A DNA stretch of 64,000 nt, from positions 1-64,000 of the forward strand of contig CANRSN010000005.1 in the NCBI GenBank assembly GCA_947642455.1, in the 5' to 3' direction. This document shows, piece after piece, positions 8,465 through 19,605 of the stretch. Each line of letters begins with the position of its first letter. Within the stretch, counting starts at the first letter, position 1. The stretch is from an uncultured Clostridiaceae bacterium. GTDB taxonomy: Bacteria > Bacillota > Clostridia > TANB77 > CAG-508. The translations under genes were made by a program, and so were the position numbers. The notes below the pieces were generated by a model. That model had not been told where the DNA came from and made no database searches. It was given only the letters and a program-made list of their open reading frames with translations.

Positions 8465-9676
8465 ATGGAAAACGTATTTAAAGTATTAGAAGAAAGAGGT
8501 TTTGTTGAACAACTAACACATGAAGCAGAAATTAAAGAATTATTTCAAAAAGAAAGTGTTCCTTTTTATATAGGGTTTGACCCTACTGCAGACAGTTTGC
8601 ACATAGGACATTTCATATCATTAATGGTAGCATCACACATGCAAAGATGTGGGCATAAACCTATATTACTTATTGGTGGTGGTACTGCTACAATTGGAGA
8701 TCCTTCAGGGAAATCTGATATGAGAAGAATGATGTCAAGAGAAGAAATTAATCATAATGTTGAATGTTTTAAAAAACAATTTGCTAAATTCTTAAGCTTT
8801 GAAGGAGAAAATGCAGCTATTATAGTAAATAATGGTGACTGGCTTTTAAACTTAAATTTTATAGAATTTGTTAGAGATATTGGCTCTTTATTCTCTGTTA
8901 ATAAAATGCTTGCAGCAGAATGTTATAAACAAAGAATGGAAAAAGGATTAACATTTTTTGAATTAAGTTATATGTTAATGCAATCTTATGACTTTTTAAC
9001 TTTACATGACAAATATGGTTGTAAATTGCAAATGGGTGGAAATGATCAATGGTCTAATATTTTAGGAGGAGTTGACTTAATTCGTCGTATTGGTCACAGC
9101 GACTCTTATGGTTTTACATTTAAACTTCTTACTACAAAAGAAGGTAAAAAAATGGGAAAAACTGAAAAAGGTGCTTTATGGTTAGATGCAACTAAAACTT
9201 CACCATATGAATTTTACCAATATTGGAGAAATATAGCCGATGAAGATGTTAGAACAGTTTTATGCTTACTTACTTTCCTACCTATGGAAGAAGTTAATCG
9301 TTTATCTGAATTAAAAGATGAACATATTAATGAAGCTAAAAAAGTAGCAGCATATGAAATTACTAAATTAATACATGGTGAAGAAGAAGCAAAAAAAGCA
9401 GAAGAAGCCTCTAATGCTCTATTTAATGGTCAAGGTAGTCTTGAAAATATGCCATCTACACAATTGGAAGAGAAAAATATTTCTATTTTAGATGCTATGG
9501 TAAAAATTGGCTTTGCTCCTTCTAAAGGTCAAGCTAGAACATTAATTACTCAAGGTGGTATATCATTAAATGATGAAAAAGTCTCTGATGTAAATTACAT
9601 TTTGTCGGATTCTGACTTTAAAGATGGTTTCGCTATTCTAAAAAAAGGAAAAAAAGTTTTCCACAAACTAATTTAA
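8465..9676 (+). CDS. tyrS: tyrosyl-tRNA synthetase
   Basis: Class I aminoacyl-tRNA synthetase that charges tRNA-Tyr. The 403-residue protein has the HIGH motif at residues 46-49 (DSLHIGHF), [17 protein letters not shown], the Tyr-binding block around [11 protein letters not shown], and [10 protein letters not shown] in place of KMSKS. A C-terminal S4-like RNA-binding domain ([18 protein letters not shown]) follows. The ATG is chosen because AAAGGGATGATATTT precedes it; a longer frame begins six codons earlier on top of that site. I see no T-box leader upstream; the space is occupied by a palindromic element ending 117 nt before the start. Confidence 0.97.
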   Translation: MENVFKVLEERGFVEQLTHEAEIKELFQKESVPFYIGFDPTADSLHIGHFISLMVASHMQRCGHKPILLIGGGTATIGDPSGKSDMRRMMSREEINHNVECFKKQFAKFLSFEGENAAIIVNNGDWLLNLNFIEFVRDIGSLFSVNKMLAAECYKQRMEKGLTFFELSYMLMQSYDFLTLHDKYGCKLQMGGNDQWSNILGGVDLIRRIGHSDSYGFTFKLLTTKEGKKMGKTEKGALWLDATKTSPYEFYQYWRNIADEDVRTVLCLLTFLPMEEVNRLSELKDEHINEAKKVAAYEITKLIHGEEEAKKAEEASNALFNGQGSLENMPSTQLEEKNISILDAMVKIGFAPSKGQARTLITQGGISLNDEKVSDVNYILSDSDFKDGFAILKKGKKVFHKLI

Positions 9677-9683
9677 CAATCGA

Positions 9684-9764
9684 GTAGGAACTAAGTAACT
9701 ATTTCACTTAGTGTCCTACACACACAAGAAAATGCACTTCTGATAATGCAGTTGTGCATTTTCT
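9684..9764. terminator. two tandem hairpins behind tyrS and pgi
   Basis: Hairpin one (9684-9719) pairs GTAGGA-CTAAGT with ACTTAG-TCCTAC. Hairpin two (9727-9764) pairs AGAAAATGCAC with GTGCATTTTCT and is followed by TAATTCT. The genes converge here, so the pair probably ends transcripts from both sides. Confidence 0.75.
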
Positions 9765-9785
9765 AATTCTACTAATAATAGTATT

Positions 9786-11093
9786 CTAGTAGCCTGGTTT
9801 ATTTAATAATTTAAACATATTTGTTTTGTATTTTTCAACTCCAGGTTGATCAAATGGATTTACTTCCAATATTTTACCTGACATTGCACAGGCAAGTTCA
9901 AAAAAGTATATTAAATGTCCCAATGTTTTTGCATTTAATTTGTCTATATTAATTACAATATTAGGAACTCCTCCATCGACATGTGCTGCTATTGTTCCTT
10001 CCATTGCTTTTTTATTAACAAAATCCATAGTTTTTCCTGAAATATAATTAAGTCCATCTAAATCATCTTCATCTTGATTTATTTTCATATTTGAATCTAC
10101 TTTTTCAATATTAATTACAGTTTCAAATAAATTTCTTCTTCCCTCTTGTATATATTGCCCTATTGAATGTAAATCTGTTGTAAATTCTGCTCCAGCTGGA
10201 AAAACTCCCTTTCCTTGTTTTCCTTCACTTTCTGCAAATAACTGCTTCCACCATTCTATCATATAGTGCATTTTAGGTTCATATGTTACTAATATTTCTA
10301 TATTTTTTTCTTCTTTATATAATATATTTCTGATTACTGCATATTGATAACATTGATTATATTTTAAATTTTCATCATTATATTTTTCTTGTGCAATTCT
10401 TGCACCTTCCATTAATTCATTAATATTTATTCCTGCTACTGCTATTGGAAGTAAACCTACTGCTGTTAATACAGAATACCTACCACCTATATTGTTTGGT
10501 ATAACAAATGTCTCATATTTCTCTGTTTTTGATAAAGTTTTAAGTGCTCCTTTTTTGCTATCTGTTGTAACATATATTCTTTTTCTTGCTTCTTTAATTC
10601 CATACTTATTTTCCATAAACTCTCTAAATATTCTAAAAGCTATTGCTGGCTCTGTAGTAGTTCCAGATTTTGAAATAACATTAATAGATATATCTTTATT
10701 ACTTATTAATTCTAAAATATCTTTCATATAATTTTCGCTAATATTATTTCCTATATATAAAATTTGAGGAGACTTTCGTTGCTCTTTGTCTAAATAATTA
10801 TAAAAAGTATGTGTTAGACTTTCTATTACTGCTCTTGCTCCTAAATATGACCCTCCAATTCCTATTACTAATAATATTTCTGAGTCTTTCCTTATTTTTT
10901 CTGCACATTTTTTTATTTTCTCAAATTCCTTTTTATTATAATTTGATGGAAGTTCTAACCAACCTACAAACTCTGTTTCATCATTTGCTTTCTTACGTAG
11001 CTCTCTATCTATTTCAATGACCTTATCTGCATATGTCATTATTTCTTTCATATCTACTTTTGTATTTTTTAAATCGATTTTTATATTTGACAT
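9786..11093 (-). CDS. pgi: glucose-6-phosphate isomerase
   Basis: Converts glucose 6-phosphate to fructose 6-phosphate in glycolysis. The 435-residue length is that of the short Gram-positive form. SIS-domain motifs are clear: [28 protein letters not shown] (phosphate binding), [16 protein letters not shown], and the C-terminal [12 protein letters not shown] with the catalytic lysine region. AGGAGG lies 6 nt before the ATG. It stands alone; a palindromic element with the structured core lies in the divergent gap upstream (11175-11389). Confidence 0.96.
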   Translation of the reverse strand: MSNIKIDLKNTKVDMKEIMTYADKVIEIDRELRKKANDETEFVGWLELPSNYNKKEFEKIKKCAEKIRKDSEILLVIGIGGSYLGARAVIESLTHTFYNYLDKEQRKSPQILYIGNNISENYMKDILELISNKDISINVISKSGTTTEPAIAFRIFREFMENKYGIKEARKRIYVTTDSKKGALKTLSKTEKYETFVIPNNIGGRYSVLTAVGLLPIAVAGININELMEGARIAQEKYNDENLKYNQCYQYAVIRNILYKEEKNIEILVTYEPKMHYMIEWWKQLFAESEGKQGKGVFPAGAEFTTDLHSIGQYIQEGRRNLFETVINIEKVDSNMKINQDEDDLDGLNYISGKTMDFVNKKAMEGTIAAHVDGGVPNIVINIDKLNAKTLGHLIYFFELACAMSGKILEVNPFDQPGVEKYKTNMFKLLNKPGY

Positions 11094-11174
11094 AATTTCC
11101 TCCTCTTTCGTATTATATGATTTTATTTTATATCAATTGATATATTTATGCAATATATTCTAAAAAAATATTTT

Positions 11175-11389
11175 TTAAGTTTCGATATTTTTGTTACAAT
11201 TCACGTTTTTAAAATTATATGTCCTGCTGTGTTACTAATATTTATTTTTAGAAGTTTTGCGCAGGGAAGCTCCCAAAGTGGACATGACCCAGAGCGATTG
11301 GCGAAGCCAGTAAGAAACTTCTAAAAATAAATATTAGTAACACAGCAGATAGCATAATACCTATGAATAGTTACAATATTGAAACTTAA
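11175..11389. repeat. palindromic mobile-like element with structured core (copy 2)
   Basis: A 215-bp element filling the 11094-11451 gap between divergent pgi and the TraX-like gene. The inner arms are a perfect 33-bp inverted repeat (11225-11257 and 11315-11347), starting TGCTGTGTTACTAATA and ending at the core stem AGAAGTTT/AAACTTCT. The outer ends read TTAAGTTTC and GAAACTTAA. The core at 11251-11321 is 45 nt identical to the one at 59000 before they diverge. The arms differ from those of copy 1 except at the very ends, which shows modular assembly. Confidence 0.88.
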
Positions 11390-11451
11390 ATATTTATTTT
11401 ATATTGTTTTTATTTATAATATATTATATAATTTTACAGAGGTACAATATT

Positions 11452-12210
11452 ATGACAAGTTTTTTATTAAAAATTATAGGTATTATTACAATGCTTTGTG
11501 ACCATACTGGGGATGCTATTTTAGGCAGTTTTTCTATTTTAAATCTTATTGGAAGAATAGCCTTCCCTTTATTTGCTTTTCAAATATCTCAAAGTTATAT
11601 ACATACTAAAAACTTAAAACGATTTATGTTTAGACTATTAATATTTGCTTTAATTGCCCAACTGCCTTTTTCTTTATTTTTATCTACATTTACATCAGAC
11701 CTTTATTATAGTGTACAAGTTTTTTCAGTATCTTTTAATATATATTCTCTAAATATAGGTTTTACAATGTTACTAGCACTTTTGGCAATACTTGCATATG
11801 ATAAAATATCTAATAAACCTTTGGGTATTTTAACTTCTTTATTAATTGTTATAATTGCTCAAATACTTAATGTAGATTATGGGGCATTTGGAGTATTACT
11901 TATACTTATTTTTTATATTTTTAGAACTCAACCATCTTATTCAAAAAAGAAAAACACTTTTATTAAAGTTTTAATGAATATAGCTTTTTTAATAGTTGTA
12001 TTTACATATTATTTTATAAGGTATTTACAAGCTCCTAATATTTCTATTATAGAATTTTATTTGCCTTTAGTATTATTTACATATATCTCTTTATTGTTTA
12101 TTAATTTTTATAATGGAAAACAAGGTCCTAAAGTAAAATATTTATTTTATATATTCTATCCTGTACATTTACTATTACTATATTTCATTAATTATATGCT
12201 TTTTAATTAA
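11452..12210 (+). CDS. TraX-like integral membrane protein
   Basis: A 252-residue protein with about eight hydrophobic segments. The N-terminus FLLKIIGIITMLCDHTGDAIL, then RIAFPLFAFQISQSY and RLLIFALIAQLPF, match the TraX/acyltransferase-like family first known from F-pilin N-acetylation. In Firmicutes such genes are chromosomal and stand alone, and their substrate is unknown. AGAGGTACAATATT precedes the ATG; a frame opening 16 codons earlier lacks a binding site. No conjugation genes are nearby, so a pilin role is not supported. It is followed by a strong terminator at 12309-12354. Confidence 0.8.
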   Translation: MTSFLLKIIGIITMLCDHTGDAILGSFSILNLIGRIAFPLFAFQISQSYIHTKNLKRFMFRLLIFALIAQLPFSLFLSTFTSDLYYSVQVFSVSFNIYSLNIGFTMLLALLAILAYDKISNKPLGILTSLLIVIIAQILNVDYGAFGVLLILIFYIFRTQPSYSKKKNTFIKVLMNIAFLIVVFTYYFIRYLQAPNISIIEFYLPLVLFTYISLLFINFYNGKQGPKVKYLFYIFYPVHLLLLYFINYMLFN

Positions 12211-12308
12211 AATTTTTTTGTTCAAATGTAGGACTTCAAAAATAATATTACCATATTTTACATTTTTCAAATTACTCTAAATTATACAAATTTATTAAGA
12301 ATTATCCA

Positions 12309-12354
12309 TCAAAAAATCACAGTTAGTGCAATTGCACTAACTGTGATTTTTTGA
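12309..12354. terminator. 46-bp perfect palindrome, bidirectional terminator
   Basis: TCAAAAAATCACAGTTAGTGCA pairs in full with its mirror half, giving A-run, stem and T-run on both strands. It lies between the TraX-like gene and the ATPase remnant, a classic symmetric terminator for convergent transcription. Confidence 0.88.
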
Positions 12355-12370
12355 TTTACTGTTTTATTTA

Positions 12371-12779
12371 TTATTCCTTAATTCCTAAATTCTTTACTAT
12401 AACCTTACGAATAAGGTCAATCGGAATAATCATAAAGGCAATTAGAACAACTGCAATCCAGTTTTTGATACTCAATGGAGTTGTTCCAAACATACTTCCT
12501 CCAACCTGAATAATGATTATTTGAATTACTGCTACTGCAGACATAACCAAAATAAAGTTATGATTTTCTGTAATATGCTCAAACAAATTCATACTATCAG
12601 TTCTGCTATTTAGGCTATTCCAAATAATAGCCATAATAAAAGTAGCAAACATGAAAGTTCTGACAACATCAAGATTAGAGGTTCCTATAAGACTGTAGAC
12701 ATTGCAAATGTTCTTCAGAATTCCTAAACAGATAATAGTAATAAATAGACCACCAACAAAAATACTACTCTTTTGATAT
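12371..12779 (-). pseudogene. C-terminal remnant of a cation-transporting P-type ATPase
   Basis: The frame is open from about 12790 to 12371 without a plausible start. It encodes only the last membrane part of a calcium-type P-type ATPase: YQKSSIFVGGLF, VVRTFMFATFIMAIIWNSLNSR, an aqueous loop, then VGGSMFGTTPLSIKNW and a final helix. The phosphorylation loop (DKTGT), nucleotide domain and earlier helices, about 700 residues, are missing. The upstream side is abruptly replaced by the unrelated gene at 12781-13023, whose stop codon lies one base beyond the homology. This marks a deletion or insertion junction. An internal ATG at 12652 gives only 93 aa and is unlikely to be functional. Confidence 0.8.
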
Positions 12780-12780
12780 T

Positions 12781-13023
12781 TTAACTTTCTCTCACCTTAT
12801 ATTCAATATCTTCCATAAAAGGAAACATTTCATGTATTCTCTTTTTAGTTAGCATTGACATTATTGGATGAGGATTTTTACTATGAACACTGAGCAATTT
12901 TTGAGTATAACAATTCTCACTTGTTTTAAATAATAAATATCTATTTCTCACATATGTATAATACAATTCAAATCCATCATCCAACTCTTTTTCAAATCTT
13001 TCAAAAGTATATTTGCCGTCCAT
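12781..13023 (-). CDS. small hypothetical protein (80 aa)
   Basis: A soluble 80-residue protein, rich in aromatic and charged residues (FELYYTYVRNRYLLF, KNPHPIMSMLTKKRIHEMFPFMEDIEY). No signal peptide, membrane helix or motif that I recognise. AAAGGAGAAGTT precedes the ATG, so it is likely translated. It sits between ligA and the truncated P-type ATPase, exactly at the point where the ATPase homology stops, so it may have arrived with the event that removed the ATPase. Function unknown. Confidence 0.6.
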   Translation of the reverse strand: MDGKYTFERFEKELDDGFELYYTYVRNRYLLFKTSENCYTQKLLSVHSKNPHPIMSMLTKKRIHEMFPFMEDIEYKVRES

Positions 13024-13063
13024 AACTTCTCCTTTAATTTAGTAACTTTATTATATTTAATCC

Positions 13064-13090
13064 GTCCCTTTTGGGACATTTTTGTCCCAA
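13064..13090 (-). terminator. terminator behind ligA
   Basis: On the minus strand TTGGGAC-AAAAAT-GTCCCAA forms a 7-bp stem shortly after the ligA stop. An overlapping stem GTCCC/GGGAC lies directly behind it. The U-run after the stem is weak, so efficiency is uncertain. Confidence 0.55.
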
Positions 13091-13107
13091 TTTGCTTAAG
13101 TCCCAAA

Positions 13108-15132
<2,025 letters not shown>

Positions 15133-15220
15133 CTATTATAGCATTTATTTTTTTTCATTGCAAGCTATTAAAAATTTATCCTTCAATATCCTTTTTAGTA
15201 GAACCTTTCCTTGTTTTTTA

Positions 15221-15285
15221 CTGACTTCTAAAAATAAATATTATATTGCTTAAAATATATAATTTTATAAACTGTGAATTGTAAT
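15221..15285. repeat. half-copy of the palindromic element family
   Basis: The series ACTTCTAAAAATAAATATTATATTGC, then AAACTGTGAATTGTAA, repeats the order found in the right arm of the element at 58931-59142 (59066-59130). The core and the left arm are absent. It lies in the divergent gap between ligA and the DUF4912 gene, which otherwise holds only AT-rich sequence. Confidence 0.6.
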
Positions 15286-15384
15286 GAATATTTACTATAT
15301 TTTTATTTTTTTCTTCTCTATCTATTGAATTTCTATTCTTTTTGATATAGTATATATAATAAGAATTACCAAGGAGGAAGTTAC

Positions 15385-16398
15385 ATGCCAAGAAAAGCAA
15401 AAGATACAACAAATGTAGATAAAGAAAATATAGTAAAAAAAGAAGTTAATAGTAAAAAAACACCTGTAAAAAAAGCTGCCAATAAAGTCTCTACCAAAAA
15501 ACAAACAAAAACCGAAAATACAGAGGTACAAAAAGAAAAAAAATCGTCTAACAAAACTACTAAATCTTCCAAAAAAATAGAAGATTTAAACTCTACTAAA
15601 AAAGCTACTTCTGTTTCTTCAAAAAAAGCTGAAACAAAGAAATCTACTACAAAAAGCAATTCTACTACTTCTAAAAAAACAGAAAGTGCAAAAACAGCTA
15701 AAAAAACTACTGCAAAATCAAAAAATACATCTTCTGTTATACAAAAAAAGTCAACTAAAAGTAAAGTAGTTAAACAAACTAAAAATACCAAATCAAAAAG
15801 AGTTGAAATTTTAGAATATTATGATTTACCATATAGGTACAACCAAACCGTAGTAAAAATAATTGCCCAAACACCTACTACTTTATTTGTGTATTGGGAT
15901 ATTTCTGATGAAGACAAAAATCGTTATATTGAGCAATATGGTGAATATTTTTACAATAACACAAAACCTGTATTAATCATACATAATATTACTAAAAATT
16001 ATAGCTTTGAAATAGATATAAATGATTATGCAAATAGTTGGTATCTAAAAGTAAATGATAGTAAATGTGACTATAAAATTGAACTTGGCAGGCGTGGTAT
16101 AAATAAATACATAAGTATTCCAAACAATTTTCTACATATTTCCTCTTCAAATGAACTTGAAGTACCTAATGATCATATATTATTTGAAAATATGAATAAA
16201 AAAGTATATTTCAAAAATGTAAAAACAGGTCAAGTTACAGAAAAAGACATATCTTCAATATCATTCTTGAAAAAAATTGGAGAATTATATAACATTAAAG
16301 AATTTTATAAACAATTATATACAAACAATAACTTCACTTTTGAAGAATTCAGTTTAAAAAATCCATCATCAAGTAATCCAACATCAACCTTTAAATAA
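15385..16398 (+). CDS. DUF4912 domain protein with Lys/Ser/Thr-rich N-terminal tail
   Basis: Residues 1-135 are almost only Lys, Ser, Thr, Ala and Asn, with repeated KKTT/SSKK patterns and no hydrophobic stretch: a disordered, strongly basic tail. The rest (about 140-260) contains the DUF4912 pattern: YRYNQTVVKIIAQTPTTLFVYWDIS, then LIIHNITKNYSFEIDINDYANSWYLKV and CDYKIELGRRG. This domain, of carbohydrate-binding-like beta-sandwich appearance, is commonly encoded beside GH57 glucan enzymes, as here (16476). The two genes run in the same direction, 77 bp apart. A role in recruiting the enzyme to glucan or to a polyanion is my inference. AAGGAGG precedes the ATG. Confidence 0.82.
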   Translation: MPRKAKDTTNVDKENIVKKEVNSKKTPVKKAANKVSTKKQTKTENTEVQKEKKSSNKTTKSSKKIEDLNSTKKATSVSSKKAETKKSTTKSNSTTSKKTESAKTAKKTTAKSKNTSSVIQKKSTKSKVVKQTKNTKSKRVEILEYYDLPYRYNQTVVKIIAQTPTTLFVYWDISDEDKNRYIEQYGEYFYNNTKPVLIIHNITKNYSFEIDINDYANSWYLKVNDSKCDYKIELGRRGINKYISIPNNFLHISSSNELEVPNDHILFENMNKKVYFKNVKTGQVTEKDISSISFLKKIGELYNIKEFYKQLYTNNNFTFEEFSLKNPSSSNPTSTFK

Positions 16399-16475
16399 TA
16401 ATAAAAATCTAATTTTTACATACAGAAAAATATGATATTTTTCTGTACAAAAAACAGAAAGGAATGGTATTTATA

Positions 16476-18068
16476 ATGGCAAATCCAAAAGGTTATGTAA
16501 GTTTTGTATTACATGCACACTTACCATTTATACATCACCCAGAAAGTGAAGATTATTTAGAAGAGCAATGGTTATATGAAGCAATATCAGAAACATATAT
16601 ACCTCTTTTATTAAATTTTGAAAAATTAGTGGAAGAACACGTAGACTTTAGAATAACAATGTCTATGACTCCTCCACTTTTAAATATGTTAGATAACAAT
16701 CTTTTACAAAAAAGATATATAAAATATTTAGAAAAGCATATAGAGCTTGCAAAAAAAGAATTAAAAAGAACAATATATAATGAAAGAATAAATCAACTTT
16801 CTCAATATTACCTTAACAGATATTCTAATGACTTACAAGTCTTTAAAGAAAAGTACAAATGCAATTTAATACAGGGTTTTAAACATTTTCAAGATATTGG
16901 AGTTCTTGAAATTATTACTTGTGGTGCAACACATGGTTACTTCCCTATTTTGTATATGACACCTGAAACCATAAAAGCACAAATTGGTGTAGGTGTTCAA
17001 ACATATGAAAAATATTTTGGTAAAAAACCTCGTGGAATATGGCTTCCTGAATGTGGCTATGTCCCAGAAAGCGACAAATTCTTAAAAGAATTCGGAATTG
17101 AATATATTATTACTGAATCACATGGAATTTTATATGCAGACCCTACTCCCATTTATGGTACACTTTCCCCCATCGTTTCTCCTAATGGTATTATTGCATT
17201 TGGCAGAGACATGGAGTCATCAAGACAAGTTTGGAGTTCTATTAATGGCTATCCAGGAGACTTCAATTATCGTGAATTTTATAGAGATATTGGATATGAC
17301 GCAGATTATGAATACATAAAACCATATATTGCATCAAATGGTGTACGTGTACACACTGGTATAAAATACCATAGAATTACTGGTAAATGTGAAGAAAAAG
17401 ATTATTATAATGTTAGATGGGCTCAAGATTCTGCTGAAAAACAAGCTGGTCACTTCTTAGATTCAAGAATTTCCCAAATTAACAATGCTTGCAAATATAT
17501 GGACAAACCACCTATTGTATTGTGTCCTTATGATGCTGAACTTTATGGTCATTGGTGGTATGAAGGTCCTTACTGGTTATACATCTTATTTAAAAAAATT
17601 CACTTTGACCAAAATGAATTCAAACTAATTACACCTAGTGAATATATCGATAAATACCCTGAAATTCAACAATGCACACCTTGTCGCTCTAGTTGGGGGG
17701 CTAATGGTTATAGTGAGGTTTGGTTAAATCCTTCAAACGATTATGTACATAGGCATCTACATGTTGCCGGCAATAGAATGGTTGAGCTTGCAAATTTATT
17801 TAAAAACGAAACTGATACATTAAAAATACAAGCTTTGAATCAATGTGCTAGAGAACTTCTACTTGCCCAAAGTAGTGACTGGCTTTTTATTATAACAAAT
17901 GGTACAATGGTCGATTATGCAAAAAAAAGAATTAAAGACCATATTGGTAGATTTACTAAACTATATGAACAACTTAAGTCTGGAAAAACTATTGATAAAA
18001 AATTTTTAAAACAACTACAAGAAAGAGACTGTATATTTCCTGAAATAGACTATCATATTTACTTATGA
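16476..18068 (+). CDS. GH57 family 1,4-alpha-glucan branching-type enzyme
   Basis: A 530-residue member of glycoside hydrolase family 57 in the branching-enzyme/DUF1957 class. It starts with the conserved GYVSFVLHAHLPFIHHP. The likely nucleophile is E192 in GIWLPECGY and the acid/base is D353 in LCPYDAELYGHWWYEG. The C-terminal helical part (NRMVELANLF, QCARELLLAQSSDW) is also typical. It should form or remodel alpha-1,6 branches in glycogen-like polymer. No other glycogen gene is in the window. An upstream ATG lies directly against AAAGGA; the second ATG, 12 nt from it, fits the family start better. The 5' neighbour is the DUF4912 gene. Confidence 0.88.
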   Translation: MANPKGYVSFVLHAHLPFIHHPESEDYLEEQWLYEAISETYIPLLLNFEKLVEEHVDFRITMSMTPPLLNMLDNNLLQKRYIKYLEKHIELAKKELKRTIYNERINQLSQYYLNRYSNDLQVFKEKYKCNLIQGFKHFQDIGVLEIITCGATHGYFPILYMTPETIKAQIGVGVQTYEKYFGKKPRGIWLPECGYVPESDKFLKEFGIEYIITESHGILYADPTPIYGTLSPIVSPNGIIAFGRDMESSRQVWSSINGYPGDFNYREFYRDIGYDADYEYIKPYIASNGVRVHTGIKYHRITGKCEEKDYYNVRWAQDSAEKQAGHFLDSRISQINNACKYMDKPPIVLCPYDAELYGHWWYEGPYWLYILFKKIHFDQNEFKLITPSEYIDKYPEIQQCTPCRSSWGANGYSEVWLNPSNDYVHRHLHVAGNRMVELANLFKNETDTLKIQALNQCARELLLAQSSDWLFIITNGTMVDYAKKRIKDHIGRFTKLYEQLKSGKTIDKKFLKQLQERDCIFPEIDYHIYL

Positions 18069-18082
18069 AAATAAAATTAAAT

Positions 18083-18244
18083 TGAGGGTGTCCTATAATA
18101 AATTTTTACTAAATTAAGATACCACTTTTGATTAGAAAATTATAAAAAATATAGAATATTTTACCACTTTAATGATGAAATATTCTATATTTTATTATAA
18201 AATTGGGTGTCTGTTTTTTATAACTTAATTATAGGACAACCTCA
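18083..18244. mobile_element. 162-bp MITE with 17-bp terminal repeats and TTAAAT duplication
   Basis: The ends TGAGGGTGTCCTATAAT (18083-18099) and the complement TGAGGTTGTCCTATAAT (18228-18244) match at 16 of 17 positions. Identical TTAAAT lies outside both ends (18077-18082 and 18245-18250), as expected for a target-site duplication. The interior holds a second palindrome (TAGAATATTTTA / TAAATATTCTA type) and no reading frame. A transposase acting in trans from elsewhere in the genome is implied. Confidence 0.85.
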
Positions 18245-18267
18245 TTAAATTATAAAAAACATATTAT

Positions 18268-19116
18268 TTATTTAACATTATTCAATATTTTATACGTTCT
18301 ACAAATATTACAATCTTTACAAATGAAAACTCTTTTTCCAAAAATCAATTTTAAAGTATTAATGAAATCATCCTCATATCCAATCAAATGAATTTCCACT
18401 CTTTCTGGAAGCAATGTAAGTAATGTATTTAAAGCATAATCATTAGAAGAAAAACTAATGTCTGATAAATACTTGGAGTCAAAAATGTGATCTGTTAAAG
18501 AAACAATATTCTTATTTTCATCTAACAAAATTGATTCCCCATTTGTATAAACTAGATGTACCAACTTCTTCTCTGATGCTTTAGATTCTATATACACTTG
18601 CAATAAATTTATAAATTCTGAATATTCTTTGTCAATAACAAACTTATTTACACCATAATCTACAACATGTTCCAAAGATTTCATATATTCACCAAGTCTA
18701 AAATTCACAAATCCATCTAATACAATATTTTTATTTTCCATTAAATATTTTAAAATCTGAGTCCATATTTCCTCTTTTCTAAACCTTAATCTATCATTTT
18801 CATCTGACGAAATATACTCATAGCAATTTTCTTCTATCAATTTTTTTTCAAAATTTTCAAAATAGAAGTAATTAAAATTTATTATATTTTTTAAAAGATA
18901 TGGTTCATAATATAAAATTACACAATTGGAAATAATATCAGATATAAGAGAATAAAAACTTCCCTCATCATTTCCTTTATAATGTATAATAACATTCTCA
19001 TATATTTTAAATTTTTTACTAATATAATATATATTTTCTAAAGGAATGGAATCTAAACTTTTTAGAAGATATTTTATTACTTGAGAATTATTTGTTTTTA
19101 TACAAAAAGATTTCAT
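18268..19116 (-). CDS. ytxC: YtxC-like sporulation protein
   Basis: A 282-residue soluble protein matching the YtxC family found in spore formers. The characteristic central block is VLDGFVNFRLGEYMKSLEHVVDYGVNKFVIDKEYSEFI (about 135-172, cited in part), followed by a half with HLVYTNGESILLDENKN. The last 20 residues hold three cysteines (CKDCNIC). In Bacillus ytxC is sporulation-linked, but its molecular role is unknown. AAAGGAG precedes the ATG at a workable distance. The 3' end abuts a MITE (18083-18244). It supports a spore-forming host. Confidence 0.82.
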   Translation of the reverse strand: MKSFCIKTNNSQVIKYLLKSLDSIPLENIYYISKKFKIYENVIIHYKGNDEGSFYSLISDIISNCVILYYEPYLLKNIINFNYFYFENFEKKLIEENCYEYISSDENDRLRFRKEEIWTQILKYLMENKNIVLDGFVNFRLGEYMKSLEHVVDYGVNKFVIDKEYSEFINLLQVYIESKASEKKLVHLVYTNGESILLDENKNIVSLTDHIFDSKYLSDISFSSNDYALNTLLTLLPERVEIHLIGYEDDFINTLKLIFGKRVFICKDCNICRTYKILNNVK

Positions 19117-19318
19117 TTTAAGAAAATTCTCCTTTCTTTTATAATACTATTATCTACTAAAAGTTTCTTATCTATACCTTATTATATGTTATTTATTCAT
19201 TTTAAAATGTAAGACAAATATCATTTATATTTTTTAAGGATATATCAACAAAAATATCAATATATCCTTAAAACCTACAATTTACAATGTTCATATGTTA
19301 TCTGTTTTCTATAAATTA

Positions 19319-19486
19319 CTAATTACAGCCTCTATTGCAACAACCAAAGTTAGTAAAAAGCAATAGGAATATTATTATAAAAAATAATATTTCGCTATCT
19401 CCACAGCCACAACCACCAAATAAGTTATTTAAAAATCCGCCATTATTATTGCATCCACATCCACAATTTCTAATTTCTTCTTGCAT
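19319..19486 (-). CDS. 55-residue Cys/Gly-rich protein with C-terminal membrane helix
   Basis: A short gene with an excellent ribosome site (GGGAGG, 7 nt before ATG). Residues 1-30 are hydrophilic and Cys/Gly/Asn-rich (NCGCGCNNNGG, GGCGCGD). Residues 33-48 form a hydrophobic helix (ILFFIIIFLLLFTNF), and the tail ends GCCNRGCN. In all, eight cysteines occur in 55 residues. The layout recalls the small Gly-rich, single-helix sporulation proteins of Firmicutes (YjcZ-like) and Cys-rich coat peptides. The neighbour is ytxC in the same direction. Assignment to a named family is not possible from sequence alone. Confidence 0.72.
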   Translation of the reverse strand: MQEEIRNCGCGCNNNGGFLNNLFGGCGCGDSEILFFIIIFLLLFTNFGCCNRGCN

Positions 19487-19605
19487 GTTTATACCTCCCT
19501 CTTTGTTTTATATATTATAGTATGCAATCTTCTTTTTTTGTGTTACAATATATATGTTATTTATATTTTAGTAACAACTAATATATCTGAAAGGAAATAA
19601 TTTTA

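Noticed and set aside
11452..12210. part of a conjugation system because of TraX similarity
   Set aside because: No other transfer gene is near, and chromosomal TraX-like genes are common in Firmicutes.
15381..15791. 136-aa hydrophobic frame opposite the DUF4912 gene
   Set aside because: It is the antisense of the Lys/Ser/Thr-rich tail, which yields Phe/Leu/Val by complementarity.
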